Positions 8,582-16,898 of a DNA stretch of 64,000 nt are shown here, piece after piece. Position numbers and translations under genes: made by a program. Under the pieces are notes generated by a model that was not told where the DNA came from, made no database searches, and saw only the letters and a list, made by a program, of their open reading frames with translations. Source of the DNA: Longimicrobiaceae bacterium (GTDB lineage: Bacteria; Gemmatimonadota; Gemmatimonadetes; Longimicrobiales; Longimicrobiaceae); contig DASVBS010000031.1 in the NCBI GenBank assembly GCA_036375715.1, positions 124,001-188,000 of the forward strand, in the 5' to 3' direction. Within the stretch, counting starts at the first letter, position 1. Every line of letters starts with the position of its first letter.

Positions 8582-10465
8582 TTGAGCGAAAAAGGGATCC
8601 ACGAAGAGGAGATTTACGGCAAGGCGTACGACTCACGCCTTGCGCGCCGGCTGCTCGGCTACCTCAAGCCCTACCGCGGGAGGGTCGCCCTCGCCGTAGC
8701 GGTGCTGATCTCGATCGCGGCGCTGGAGATCGTGGGGCCGCTGCTGACCCGCGCAGCGATCGACCACGCCATTCCCACCGGAGATGTGGGACTACTGTGG
8801 CTGCTGGTGGGGCTCTACGCGGCGACGCTGCTGGGGACCTTCCTGCTCGATTATGCGCAGACCCTCCTGACCACCTGGCTCGGCCAGAGGGTCATGTACG
8901 ACCTGCGGGTCGAGGTCTTTGCCCACCTGCAGCGCCTGCCTCTCCGGTTCTTCGACCGCAACCCGGTCGGCCGGCTGATGACGCGCGTGACCAACGACGT
9001 CGAGGTGCTCAACGAGCTGTTCAGCTCCGGCGTCGTCACTGTCTTCGGCGACCTCTTCACGCTCGTCTTCATCGTCACCGCGATGCTCCGGCTCGACCTG
9101 GGGCTTTCGTTGGTAACCTTCGCGGTTCTGCCGCTCGTCTTCGTGGCGGCATTCGTGTTCCGAAGCCTGGTGCGGAAGGCTTATCGGGAGATCCGCATTC
9201 GTGTCGCGCGCATCAACGCTTTCCTCCAGGAGCGGATCACCGGGATGCGGGTGATCCAGCTCTTCGGTCGCGAGGAGGACGCGGCACGAGCCTACGAGCG
9301 CGTCAACCGTGACCACCTGGAGGCGCAGCTCCGATCGATCACCTACTACGCGCTCTTCCTCCCGGTGATCGAGGTGTTCACCGCGATTGCCCTGGCCCTG
9401 ATTCTATGGCACGGCGCCGGTGAGATCATGGACGAGAGCCTGACAGTGGGCACCATCACCGCCTTCCTGCTCTGGGCGCAGCGATTCTTCCGGCCGATTC
9501 AGGACCTCTCGGAGAAGTACAACCTGCTCCAGGGGGCGATGGCGTCCTCCGAGCGCATTTTCGCGCTGCTGGACACGCAGCCCGAGGAAGCGGTTCCCGA
9601 GCATCCGCTACGACTGCCCCCGAGGGGGGACAGGGAAGGCAGGCACCTGGTGGCGGCGGGGAGTGCCTCCGGCGAGCCCCCGGCGAGACATCCGACTGGC
9701 GCGGAGATCGAATTCCGCGACGTCTGGTTCAGCTATGGCGCACGGGACGGGAGGAGCGAAGAAGAGCAGGATTGGGTACTGCGGGGGGTCAGCTTCCGGG
9801 CGGCGCCCGGCGAGCGCGTGGCGATCGTGGGTGCGACGGGGGCGGGAAAGTCGACCATCATCAACTTGCTGATGCGGTTCTACCAGCCGCAGCGGGGGGA
9901 GATTCTGTTCGATGGGGTCCCTATCAGCCGCGTGCCGCTGGAGGAGCTTCGCTCCCGCATCGGGCTGGTGCTCCAGGACGTGTTCCTGTTCAGCGAGGAC
10001 GTGGCCTTCAACATCGACCTGGGCAGGGAAGACATCGGGGAGGAGCGAGTGCGTGCCGCTGCTCGACGGGTGCGCCTGGAGCCTTTCGTGGAGCGGCTTC
10101 CTCTGGGCTACGGGCAGCCGCTGGGAGAGCGCGGGGCCTCGCTCTCCGTGGGGGAGCGGCAGCTCGTCTCCTTCGCCCGGGCGCTGGCCCTCGACCCGCA
10201 GGTCCTGGTGCTCGACGAGGCGACGAGCTCCGTCGACGCGGAGCTCGAGGCGCACATCGAACAGGCGCTGCACGAGCTGATGAAGGGGCGTACGTCGTTG
10301 GTCATCGCCCACCGCCTCTCCACCGTGATCAGCGCCGACCAGATCCTGGTTCTGCACCAGGGGGAAGTGCGGGAGCGGGGAACCCACGCGGAGCTGCTGC
10401 GGCAGGATGGCCTGTACCGACGGCTCTACGAGCTGCAGTTCGTGCGTCGCGACGAGGCCGCGTAA
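8582..10465 (+). CDS. ABC exporter, fused membrane and ATPase domains
   Basis: This 627-residue half-transporter has an N-terminal six-helix exporter domain (~35-325) and a C-terminal nucleotide-binding domain (~365-610). The NBD has Walker A GATGAGKST (~417-425), Q-loop LVLQD, a signature LSVGERQ (a V where LSGGQ is usual), Walker B VLVLDEATS and switch His IAHRLST. It resembles MdlB/MsbA-type multidrug or lipid exporters and probably works as a homodimer, since no partner gene is adjacent. A ~45-residue Pro/Gly/Arg-rich insertion sits between the two domains. The TTG start at 8582 follows GAGGAGAGG. Substrate unknown. Confidence 0.93.
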   Translation: MSEKGIHEEEIYGKAYDSRLARRLLGYLKPYRGRVALAVAVLISIAALEIVGPLLTRAAIDHAIPTGDVGLLWLLVGLYAATLLGTFLLDYAQTLLTTWLGQRVMYDLRVEVFAHLQRLPLRFFDRNPVGRLMTRVTNDVEVLNELFSSGVVTVFGDLFTLVFIVTAMLRLDLGLSLVTFAVLPLVFVAAFVFRSLVRKAYREIRIRVARINAFLQERITGMRVIQLFGREEDAARAYERVNRDHLEAQLRSITYYALFLPVIEVFTAIALALILWHGAGEIMDESLTVGTITAFLLWAQRFFRPIQDLSEKYNLLQGAMASSERIFALLDTQPEEAVPEHPLRLPPRGDREGRHLVAAGSASGEPPARHPTGAEIEFRDVWFSYGARDGRSEEEQDWVLRGVSFRAAPGERVAIVGATGAGKSTIINLLMRFYQPQRGEILFDGVPISRVPLEELRSRIGLVLQDVFLFSEDVAFNIDLGREDIGEERVRAAARRVRLEPFVERLPLGYGQPLGERGASLSVGERQLVSFARALALDPQVLVLDEATSSVDAELEAHIEQALHELMKGRTSLVIAHRLSTVISADQILVLHQGEVRERGTHAELLRQDGLYRRLYELQFVRRDEAA

Positions 10466-10475
10466 CTTTTTGATA

Positions 10476-10491
10476 TGGCTTGCTTTTTGCC
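10476..10491 (+). promoter_or_regulatory. sigma-54-like promoter before the response regulator/EAL pair
   Basis: TGGCTTG-CTTT-TTGCC fits the sigma-54 consensus TGGCACG-N4-TTGCW, with the invariant GG (10477-10478) and GC (10489-10490) exactly 10 nt apart. It begins 10 nt after the ABC exporter stop and ~85 nt before the response regulator start. It would need an enhancer-binding activator; one is encoded at 55163-56608. Identified by pattern only. Confidence 0.55.
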
Positions 10492-10575
10492 CGGTTTGGC
10501 CGGCTCGGCGGGGCAGGAGGGAGGTGCTGCGGGTGACCTCCGCTGCCTTGAAAGCGGCCTCAGCCGGGAGGGTAA

Positions 10576-10965
10576 TTGAGCAGAGAAGCGACGGTCCTCG
10601 TAGTCGACGACAATCGTGACAATGTGGAGATCCTGCGCACCTTTCTGGAGTCGCGAGGGTACCGCGTCGCCACGGCGGTAGACGGCAAGTCCGCGCTGGC
10701 GAAGGTGGAGGAAGTGCAGCCGGACCTGGTGCTGCTCGACGTGATGATGCCCGGGATGGACGGTTGGGAGGTGTGTCGCACGATCAAGAACCACCCTGAC
10801 CACGCGACCACCAAGGTGGTGATGGTAACCGCCAAGGGTGCCTTCGAGGACAAGTTCGAGGGGATGCGGTCCGGGGCTGACGACTACGTCGTCAAGCCCG
10901 TCGATCTGGGCGAGCTGGAAGAGAAGGTCCGCAGGAACCTCGCAGCGGGAGAGCGCGCATCGTGA
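10576..10965 (+). CDS. single-domain response regulator
   Basis: The 129-residue protein is a stand-alone receiver (CheY/DivK-like): acidic pair DD near residues 11-12, phosphoacceptor Asp in LVLLDVMMPGMDGWEVC (~residue 55), Thr in MVTAKG, Lys in YVVKPVD. With no output domain it must act through a partner. The start is TTG at 10576, with GGGAGGG 4 nt upstream. Its stop overlaps the start of the EAL protein gene, so the two are translationally coupled and the pair probably forms one signalling module, possibly from the sigma-54-like site at 10476. Confidence 0.9.
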   Translation: MSREATVLVVDDNRDNVEILRTFLESRGYRVATAVDGKSALAKVEEVQPDLVLLDVMMPGMDGWEVCRTIKNHPDHATTKVVMVTAKGAFEDKFEGMRSGADDYVVKPVDLGELEEKVRRNLAAGERAS

Positions 10966-12629
10966 AGATTCTCGCGCGGGTGCAGGAGCCCACGTTACAG
11001 GAGGCGGTAACGGGGGCAGCGGCCCAGTTGTCCGCCGAGCTCATTGTCGTCGGGGGCGCCAACGGAGGATCGAGCGAGCAGCAGTTGCTGGATGGTCTGA
11101 GGACCCACCCCGACATCGTACTCGTTGAGGCCAGCCTCACCGGATCGCTGAAGCGCCTGCGCGAGGAGACCCGCGCCCGTGGCGCCGCGCTGGTCGCTGC
11201 GTGTGTCTCGGGCGAAGAAGTGCGTGAAGCGATCGAGGCACGGACCGACGAGTGGATCCTCCTTCCCGCCACGGTCGATGAGGTGGTAGGGCGGCTGAAC
11301 GGCGCGCTACGGCGGGGCAGGGAGGCCGAACACCCGGAGCTCACTTCACGCGCCGCGGAGCATCTCCGTTACGAGGAGCTGCTCTACGACCGCTTCACCG
11401 GCTTCCCCACCCTGCCGGTGATGATCGAGCGTGGCCGCACCATGCTCGAGCGCACCGGCCGACTAACCATCCTCTACATCGAGTTCGTCCGCTACTCGAA
11501 GCTGGAGGAGATCTACGGTTGGCAGAAGCTGGACGAGGTGCTGCAGACCACCGCGAATGCGGTCCGCACCTTCTACGACCGGCAGCGGGGAGATGAAGAA
11601 AGCCTGATCATGGTATCCCACACGGGGGACGACGACTTCATCTTCTTCACCGAGCTGCGAGATGGTCCGGAGGTCAGCGAGGCGCGCATCAACGAGATCG
11701 CGGAGGAGCTGGAGCGCCACATCCAGCAGGAGCTGGAGGCGGTGCACGGGGAGGACATCAGCGGACTGTTCGGCATCTACATTGGCGCCACCACCATCTT
11801 CCGCAACCCGAAGATCCGCACCGAGCGGATGATCTATCGGGGAATTCGCGAGGCGGCCCAGGCGGCCCGCAGTGTCGAAAACCGCGAGCGCACCCGCAAG
11901 ATCGCCGATCTGAAGACGGTCTTGAGGGAGGGCTTGGTCGAGATCGCCTACCACCCGATCGTGGTCACCGGCACGAAGGAGGTGTACGGATACGAGGCAC
12001 TGGCGCGCGGAACGATGCGTGGCCTGCGCTCGCCCGAGGTGATGTTCGGTGTCGCCGACGAGGCGAACCTCATCTGGGAGCTTTCGCGGCTCTGTCGTCG
12101 TCGCGCTATCGAGGGCATTCCGCAGCACCTGGAGCCGCACCAGCTCCTCTTCCTGAACATCGATCCGCACGACTTCCGCGACCCCTCGTTTCGCGATCTC
12201 GGCCTCGACGGTCTGGGCGTCGAGGATCCGCAGCGGATCGTGCTCGAGATCACCGAGCGTACGGCCATTACCGATTATCCCGCCTTCCAGGAGTACCTGC
12301 GCACCTTCCGGGAGCAGGGGTTTCGCTTCGCGGTCGATGACGCCGGATCGGGTTACGCTGGTCTGGGCAGCATCGCCAACCTGTCGCCGGACTTCATCAA
12401 GCTCGACATCTCCCTGATTTCGGGGATCGATACGAATTTCATGAAGCAGAACCTGGTCGAGACCATGGTGAGCTTCGCCAACGACCATGGGATCAAGGTG
12501 ATCGCCGAGGGGGTCGAACGCGAAGAGGAGTACGAGAGCGTGAAGTCGCTGGGGGTGCACCTGACGCAGGGCTTCCTCTTCCACAAGCCCCGCTTCATGA
12601 CCACCCCCATGGGCCGCACTTCCGGCTGA
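10962..12629 (+). CDS. REC-like/degenerate GGDEF/EAL c-di-GMP phosphodiesterase
   Basis: This 555-residue protein has three parts. Residues ~1-120 look like a receiver fold lacking a clear phosphoacceptor motif. Residues ~150-305 resemble a GGDEF domain, but the signature reads TGDDDF (~221-226), so cyclase activity is unlikely. Residues ~320-550 are an EAL domain with the expected catalytic set: YEALARG, LFLNIDP, LEITER, FAVDDAGSGYAG, FIKLD and IAEGVE. It should hydrolyse c-di-GMP, with the degenerate GGDEF possibly a GTP sensor. GTG 10962 overlaps the receiver gene stop. A PilZ protein at 16054-16716 is a possible receptor in the same pathway. Confidence 0.88.
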   Translation: MKILARVQEPTLQEAVTGAAAQLSAELIVVGGANGGSSEQQLLDGLRTHPDIVLVEASLTGSLKRLREETRARGAALVAACVSGEEVREAIEARTDEWILLPATVDEVVGRLNGALRRGREAEHPELTSRAAEHLRYEELLYDRFTGFPTLPVMIERGRTMLERTGRLTILYIEFVRYSKLEEIYGWQKLDEVLQTTANAVRTFYDRQRGDEESLIMVSHTGDDDFIFFTELRDGPEVSEARINEIAEELERHIQQELEAVHGEDISGLFGIYIGATTIFRNPKIRTERMIYRGIREAAQAARSVENRERTRKIADLKTVLREGLVEIAYHPIVVTGTKEVYGYEALARGTMRGLRSPEVMFGVADEANLIWELSRLCRRRAIEGIPQHLEPHQLLFLNIDPHDFRDPSFRDLGLDGLGVEDPQRIVLEITERTAITDYPAFQEYLRTFREQGFRFAVDDAGSGYAGLGSIANLSPDFIKLDISLISGIDTNFMKQNLVETMVSFANDHGIKVIAEGVEREEEYESVKSLGVHLTQGFLFHKPRFMTTPMGRTSG

Positions 12630-12699
12630 ACCCTGGCACGCCGCTGGCGTGCGCACCCGTGCAACGAAGTCGTCTCGTATCGGAAGGAAGATCGCCTCC

Positions 12700-13896
12700 G
12701 TGGAATCGACTGCTCGTTCCGCCATGCCGTCCCCGACCTCTCCCGCCGGGGCCGACCAGCCCGCCCGCAATCCCGCACAGGAGCTGAAGGACCTGCTCGC
12801 AGCGCGAGCCGGAGAGCGGCACGTGGTTGCCATTCAGGATTTTCCGGATCCGGATGCGATCTCGTCTGCCCTCGCCTACCGGGAGATTGCGGCATGTTTC
12901 AACATCAGCGTCGACATTCTCTACGAGGGGCTGATCAGCCACCCCGAAAACCTGGCGCTGGTGAACCTGCTTGAGATCGAGCTGACCCAGTTCCACGAGG
13001 GGATCCCGCTGGGCGGATACGACGCCGCGGTCTTCATCGACAACCAGGGGACGACGACGCGGCTGACCCCGCGGCTGAAGGCGGCGGGGGTTCCCACCTT
13101 CGCGGTCATCGATCACCACGACCTGCAGGACGAGCTGGAGCCCGTCTTCTCCGACATCCGGCCGGTCGGGGCGGCGGCGACGATCATGACCGAATACCTC
13201 GACAGCGGGCTCTTCCTGAAGCTGGATCCCGGCAATCCGTCGCACGTGAACCTGGCCACGGCACTGATGCACGGTCTGCACAGCGAGACCGGCCATTTCA
13301 TCCGCGCAGGCCGTCCCGAGTACGCAGCCGCTGCGCAGCTCTCGCCGCTGATCGAAGCGGAGTTGCTCGAGCGTGTGCTCTGCGTGCAGAAATCGCGTGG
13401 TACCATGGACACGATCCAGCGCGCGCTCGCCGAGCGGGTGATTCGCGGGGGGCTCTCGGTGGCGGGGGTGGGCTACCTGCGGTGGGTCGACCGGGACGCC
13501 ATTCCGCAGGCGGCGGACTTCCTGCTGACCGAGGAGAACGTGCACACGGCTGTGGTCTATGGGATCATCGAAGGGGAGGACTCTCGGGAGATGATCTCCG
13601 GTAGCCTGCGGACCACCAACGCCACCCTCGGAGTGGATGCGTACCTCAAGAAGGCTCTCGGGCGGGACCTGAGCGGCAGATACTTCGGGGGAGGACGTGC
13701 GCGCGCCGGGGGATTCGAGATCGACCTCGGCTTTCTCGCCGCGAGCACCGGCGACCGCAAGGAACGGGAAGCCAAGTGGGCGCTCTTCAATCGACAGATC
13801 CGGAGGAGCCTCTTCTACGCGGCGGGGCTGGAGGTGGACAAATCGGACGAAGTGCAGAGGATGAGGGAAGAGAGCGAGCTGGAGATAGAGGAATAG
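12700..13896 (+). CDS. DHH-family phosphoesterase (NrnA-like)
   Basis: The 398-residue protein has the DHH phosphoesterase pattern: DFPDPDAISSALA (motif I), FIDNQG (motif II) and VIDHHD (the DHH motif). The C-terminal glycine motif appears as YFGGGRARAGGFEID, as in DHHA1 domains. Homologues are oligoribonucleases/pAp phosphatases (NrnA) or cyclic-dinucleotide phosphodiesterases. Given the EAL gene 70 bp upstream, degradation of pGpG is an attractive guess but unproven. GTG 12700, nine nt after GGAAGGAAG, is the chosen start; an in-frame GTG at 12649 and an ATG at 12724 are alternatives. A three-unit AGCTTCT repeat follows 10 nt past the stop. Confidence 0.82.
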   Translation: MESTARSAMPSPTSPAGADQPARNPAQELKDLLAARAGERHVVAIQDFPDPDAISSALAYREIAACFNISVDILYEGLISHPENLALVNLLEIELTQFHEGIPLGGYDAAVFIDNQGTTTRLTPRLKAAGVPTFAVIDHHDLQDELEPVFSDIRPVGAAATIMTEYLDSGLFLKLDPGNPSHVNLATALMHGLHSETGHFIRAGRPEYAAAAQLSPLIEAELLERVLCVQKSRGTMDTIQRALAERVIRGGLSVAGVGYLRWVDRDAIPQAADFLLTEENVHTAVVYGIIEGEDSREMISGSLRTTNATLGVDAYLKKALGRDLSGRYFGGGRARAGGFEIDLGFLAASTGDRKEREAKWALFNRQIRRSLFYAAGLEVDKSDEVQRMREESELEIEE

Positions 13897-13905
13897 GCTG
13901 GGAGT

Positions 13906-13926
13906 AGCTTCTAGCTTCTAGCTTCT
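13906..13926 (+). repeat. AGCTTCT x3 tandem heptamer
   Basis: Three perfect AGCTTCT units begin 10 nt after the DHH gene stop codon. No matching inverted arm is visible nearby, so this is a single-arm member of the family seen in full at 43529-43749. Confidence 0.8.
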
Positions 13927-13955
13927 CCTCCTCCAGTCACGTGCCCGGGTCGACA

Positions 13956-14489
13956 ATGGAAGCACTCTTCGCCTCCGCGTGGGGGCCGCTGGTCATATTC
14001 TGCCTGAGGATCGTCGACGTCTCGTTGGCCACTTTGCGCATGCTGCTCGCGATGCGCGGGGTGAAGCTGATGGCGCCGGTGATCGGCTTCTTTGAGGTTC
14101 TCTTCTGGATTTTCGCGGTGGGTAACGCGATCCGTTACCTGGATTCGCCGCTGCACCTGCTCGGCTATGGGCTCGGATTCTCTACCGGCACGCTGGTGGG
14201 GATGCTGATCGAGGAGAAGATGGCGTTCGGCATGGCGACCGTACGCGTTGTCTCACGCCATGGCGGGGTGGAGCTGGCGGAAGCGCTCCGCGATCGCGGG
14301 TTCGGCGTGACGGAGTACTCAGGCCTGGGGCGAGAGGGGCGGGTGGAGGTGGTCGACGCGGTGCTGCGCCGTCGCGACCTGCCGGTCGTCTTCAAGGAGG
14401 TGGACCTGTGGGATCCGGAGGCGTTCGTCACGGTGGGTGAGCCGCGCATGATCCAGCGCGGCTGGATGTTCGGCAGGCGCCGCAAATGA
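13956..14489 (+). CDS. UPF0316-type membrane protein (DUF5698/DUF2179)
   Basis: The 177-residue protein has three predicted TM helices in the first ~95 residues (WGPLVIFCLRIVDVSLATL, VIGFFEVLFWIFAVGNAI, LGYGLGFSTGTLVGMLI) and a soluble C-terminal domain rich in beta strands (VRVVSRHGG, VEVVDAVLRRRDLP). This is the arrangement of the UPF0316 family, whose role is unknown. A DUF2179-like ligand-binding output domain would imply sensing of a small molecule. ATG 13956 is preferred to GTG 13941. It is separated from the DHH gene by a tandem heptamer repeat. Confidence 0.75.
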   Translation: MEALFASAWGPLVIFCLRIVDVSLATLRMLLAMRGVKLMAPVIGFFEVLFWIFAVGNAIRYLDSPLHLLGYGLGFSTGTLVGMLIEEKMAFGMATVRVVSRHGGVELAEALRDRGFGVTEYSGLGREGRVEVVDAVLRRRDLPVVFKEVDLWDPEAFVTVGEPRMIQRGWMFGRRRK

Positions 14490-14507
14490 CGACGCTCCGG
14501 CTCGACG

Positions 14508-15185
14508 TCACTCCTCGACCTCCACCGTCCAGTGGCATTCCGAGGCGCCCCGGCAGATACACTCCGAGTGCACCACGCGGTAGCGCTTGGCGGTGTGCAG
14601 CTGCATCACCTCGGCGAACGCGCCGGAGTAAAACGAGCAGGCCGCGCCGTTGGGATCGGCCCGCGAGCTGATCGAGTCGTGCAGGCGAACGTCGATCGGC
14701 CAGCGGCCCACGTGGAGCTTGGCGTCGCCGGCGATCTGTCGGAACAGGCGGCGCGCGGCGCGTCGCGCGGCGATGCGGGAGATCGGCTTGGGGGCGACGC
14801 GCAGCAAGAGCCGCGAGGTGGAGGATCGCTGTGACCAGCCATGTCGGGCCAGCCTGCGCCCCGCCTCCGCGAAGATCTCTGCCGCGTCGGGACGGCGCAC
14901 CACCAGCCGCATCAGGTCGATCACGTTTGCCGCTGACTGCAGCCGGCGGGCGCGTACCTCCTCCTGAAAGCGGCGGATCTGCACGCCGACCACGTCGCTG
15001 AGGCCGAGTCGGCGCGGCATGCTGACCGTGACGTCCTCGTCCTCCAGGACCTCTTCGGGCCGGTCCCGGTCGCGCAGCGTCTCCAGCAGGAGGAGGGGAA
15101 AGAGAGGCGTTATGGTTCCGCGATTCTGGCTCGCGGAGGTAGCTCGGGAGGCGCGTCCGCTGAGGGTCGAATCCGTCCGATGCAT
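14508..15185 (-). CDS. V4R-domain-like protein
   Basis: The 225-residue protein ends in a segment typical of V4R (4-vinyl-reductase/BchJ-type) domains: CSFYSGAFAEVMQLHTAKRY then VHSECICRGASECHWTVE, giving the Cys-x-Cys...Cys cluster and terminal HWTV that bind a metal or small hydrophobic ligand. The middle (FAEAGRRLARHGWS) fits the same fold. Such domains often sense ligands upstream of regulators, but no output domain is present. The N-terminal ~45 residues look unstructured. No clear ribosome-binding site precedes ATG 15185, so the true start may lie further in. Convergent with the UPF0316 gene. Confidence 0.6.
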   Translation of the reverse strand: MHRTDSTLSGRASRATSASQNRGTITPLFPLLLLETLRDRDRPEEVLEDEDVTVSMPRRLGLSDVVGVQIRRFQEEVRARRLQSAANVIDLMRLVVRRPDAAEIFAEAGRRLARHGWSQRSSTSRLLLRVAPKPISRIAARRAARRLFRQIAGDAKLHVGRWPIDVRLHDSISSRADPNGAACSFYSGAFAEVMQLHTAKRYRVVHSECICRGASECHWTVEVEE

Positions 15186-15323
15186 GATGTGTCAGTGACC
15201 GGTTAGCGGCCGAGATTTGGCCGGAAGTGTCGCACTTTCCTGGCCGAGGGACAAGTGTCGGCGTGTGTCTTGCACGCCGCGGCGGTGGAGAGGTGCGGGC
15301 ACCGCCAGCCGAGGAGGGAGGGA

Positions 15324-15791
15324 GTGGACGAGACTCGAAACCCCAACTGCGTATTCTGTCGGATCATCGGAGGGGAGGAGACGGTCAGTATCATCCACGA
15401 GGAGGAGGAAGTAATCGCCTTCCTCGACATCCAGCCGCTCTACCCGGGGCACGTGCTGGTCGTCCCCAAGCCGCACTATCCGAACCTCTTCTACGTGCCC
15501 GAAGCGCTGGCCGCGAGAACCTTCGCCACCGCAAGCCGCATCCTGCCCGGCCTCGCGCGCGCAACGGGTTGTCGGGCAGTCAACCTCTTCTCCCCCAACG
15601 GCGCGGATGGCGGCCAGAACGTCTTCCACTTTCACCTGCACCTGCTGCCGGTGCCGGAGGGGCAACCTTTCCCGCTGCAGCTTCCCAGCTCCTCGAGCCC
15701 GGTGCCCAGCCGCTCCGAGCTCGACGTGATGGCGGCGCGGATCAACCAGGCCCTGCAGGGGAGCGTCGAGCTAGTCGGCTCGACCTCGTAA
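15324..15791 (+). CDS. HIT-family nucleotide hydrolase
   Basis: The 155-residue protein carries CVFCRIIGGEE (zinc-type Cys pair common in HIT proteins), FLDIQPLYPGHVLVVPK and the histidine triad HFHLHLLP at the active site. HIT proteins hydrolyse or transfer nucleotidyl groups from dinucleoside polyphosphates or AMP-amine conjugates. GTG 15324 is chosen because GAGGAGGGAGGG lies just before it and it places the family N-terminus correctly; GTG 15255 would add 23 unrelated residues. A short helical ORF follows 14 nt downstream. Confidence 0.92.
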   Translation: MDETRNPNCVFCRIIGGEETVSIIHEEEEVIAFLDIQPLYPGHVLVVPKPHYPNLFYVPEALAARTFATASRILPGLARATGCRAVNLFSPNGADGGQNVFHFHLHLLPVPEGQPFPLQLPSSSSPVPSRSELDVMAARINQALQGSVELVGSTS

Positions 15792-15805
15792 GATGAACAC
15801 GCCTC

Positions 15806-16021
15806 GTGCCTGATCAGTATTTCACCGAAGAACAGCTCGACCGCATGGAGCGAGATCCGGAGCACGCTCCGGTGGCCGAGCTCATCGTGGCGGTGCGAGA
15901 GCAGCAGCGCACGCTCGATCGCCTGCGGATGAGCCTCGACGTGGCCCTTCGCGACCGTGACGAGCTCCGCTCGGAGCTCCTTGCCTGTCGCGAGGAAGTG
16001 CGACGACTGCGGTCCGGGTGA
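15806..16021 (+). CDS. small coiled-coil protein
   Basis: The 71-residue ORF is nearly all amphipathic helix from residue 8 on (EEQLDRMERD, VAVREQQRTLDRLRMSLDVA, ELLACREEVRRLRSG), with leucine heptad spacing. GTG start at 15806, with no strong ribosome-binding site. It follows the HIT gene closely in the same direction and may be translated from the same message. No family recognised. Codon use and coiled-coil pattern support a real gene, but not strongly. Confidence 0.5.
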   Translation: MPDQYFTEEQLDRMERDPEHAPVAELIVAVREQQRTLDRLRMSLDVALRDRDELRSELLACREEVRRLRSG

Positions 16022-16053
16022 CCGGATCCCGGCCGGAGACGTGCGCCGCCCCC

Positions 16054-16716
16054 CTAAGACACGCCCTTCCGGAGTTGCTCGCGCTGAAGGTCGAAAACCA
16101 GGCGAACGATCTCCCGTCGCACCACTTCGGAAATCTCGGTGAACTCGACAGCCGCCCAGTGGCGCAGGTCGGTCAGAGCCTGCGTGAGCTCGCCGCGTCG
16201 AAGCACCCGTCCCTCAACGACGTGCTCCTCTTCGTTCGGGAAGGTGAAGGTGATCTGAACGGGGGTGAGGACCTCGATCGGTTCGGCGAGCCGGATGCGC
16301 GTTCCGCCGGCGCTGATGTCGGCCGTGGCGCCGAAGAGGGGCGGGCCGAGAGAGTCGTCGTCACGAATGCGGCAGACCTCGACCCGCAGCGTCGCGTCCA
16401 CCCGTACGTTGTCGCGCCGCTGAATGCGTTGGAAATCCTCCGGCCATGACAGCTCGAGCATGATCGGGGATCCTGGCGGAGCATGTCGCCGCTGCACGAC
16501 CGCGGTGAAGCGCCGCAACCCGTCGGGGAGTGCGAGCTGCAGCCGGACACGGGTGCCCGTAGGCACCAGCACCTCGCGCCCCCGGTTGAGCGGGGCACCG
16601 ATGCTGAGTGACTTCCCCTCCTCGTAGTCGAGCACCAGGCTCGGAAACCAGACCTCCTCACCTTCCCAGGGGGGCTGGACCGCGATGGCCTGCATCGGAT
16701 AGAAGTTGGTGCGCAT
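16054..16716 (-). CDS. PilZ-domain c-di-GMP receptor, YcgR-like
   Basis: This 220-residue protein has an N-terminal YcgR-type beta domain (~1-95) and a PilZ domain (~100-210). The c-di-GMP-binding signature is intact: RRDNVR (RxxxR) and DISAGGTRI (DxSxxG), spaced as in functional PilZ proteins. YcgR homologues slow the flagellar motor when c-di-GMP is high. The flagellar locus at 47.8-64 kb and the EAL phosphodiesterase at 10962 fit that role, though it could instead control exopolysaccharide. It is convergent with the small coiled-coil gene. The 182-bp gap upstream holds no gene I can support. Confidence 0.88.
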   Translation of the reverse strand: MRTNFYPMQAIAVQPPWEGEEVWFPSLVLDYEEGKSLSIGAPLNRGREVLVPTGTRVRLQLALPDGLRRFTAVVQRRHAPPGSPIMLELSWPEDFQRIQRRDNVRVDATLRVEVCRIRDDDSLGPPLFGATADISAGGTRIRLAEPIEVLTPVQITFTFPNEEEHVVEGRVLRRGELTQALTDLRHWAAVEFTEISEVVRREIVRLVFDLQREQLRKGVS

Positions 16717-16898
16717 GCGGGTCGCGGCTGCGGATCGCCCCGTGGCAGGGCCAGGAATACGTCGGCGAGGGAATCGTCAGGTTTTTCCTCATGATACAGC
16801 TTCCGCAGGCGGAGCGTCAAACGCGCCGAGACCTTGTACCGGCCGCACGCGTCGGGTAGCTTGCCGGCGCCACGGCCCAAGGCAGCTACATCGATCGG

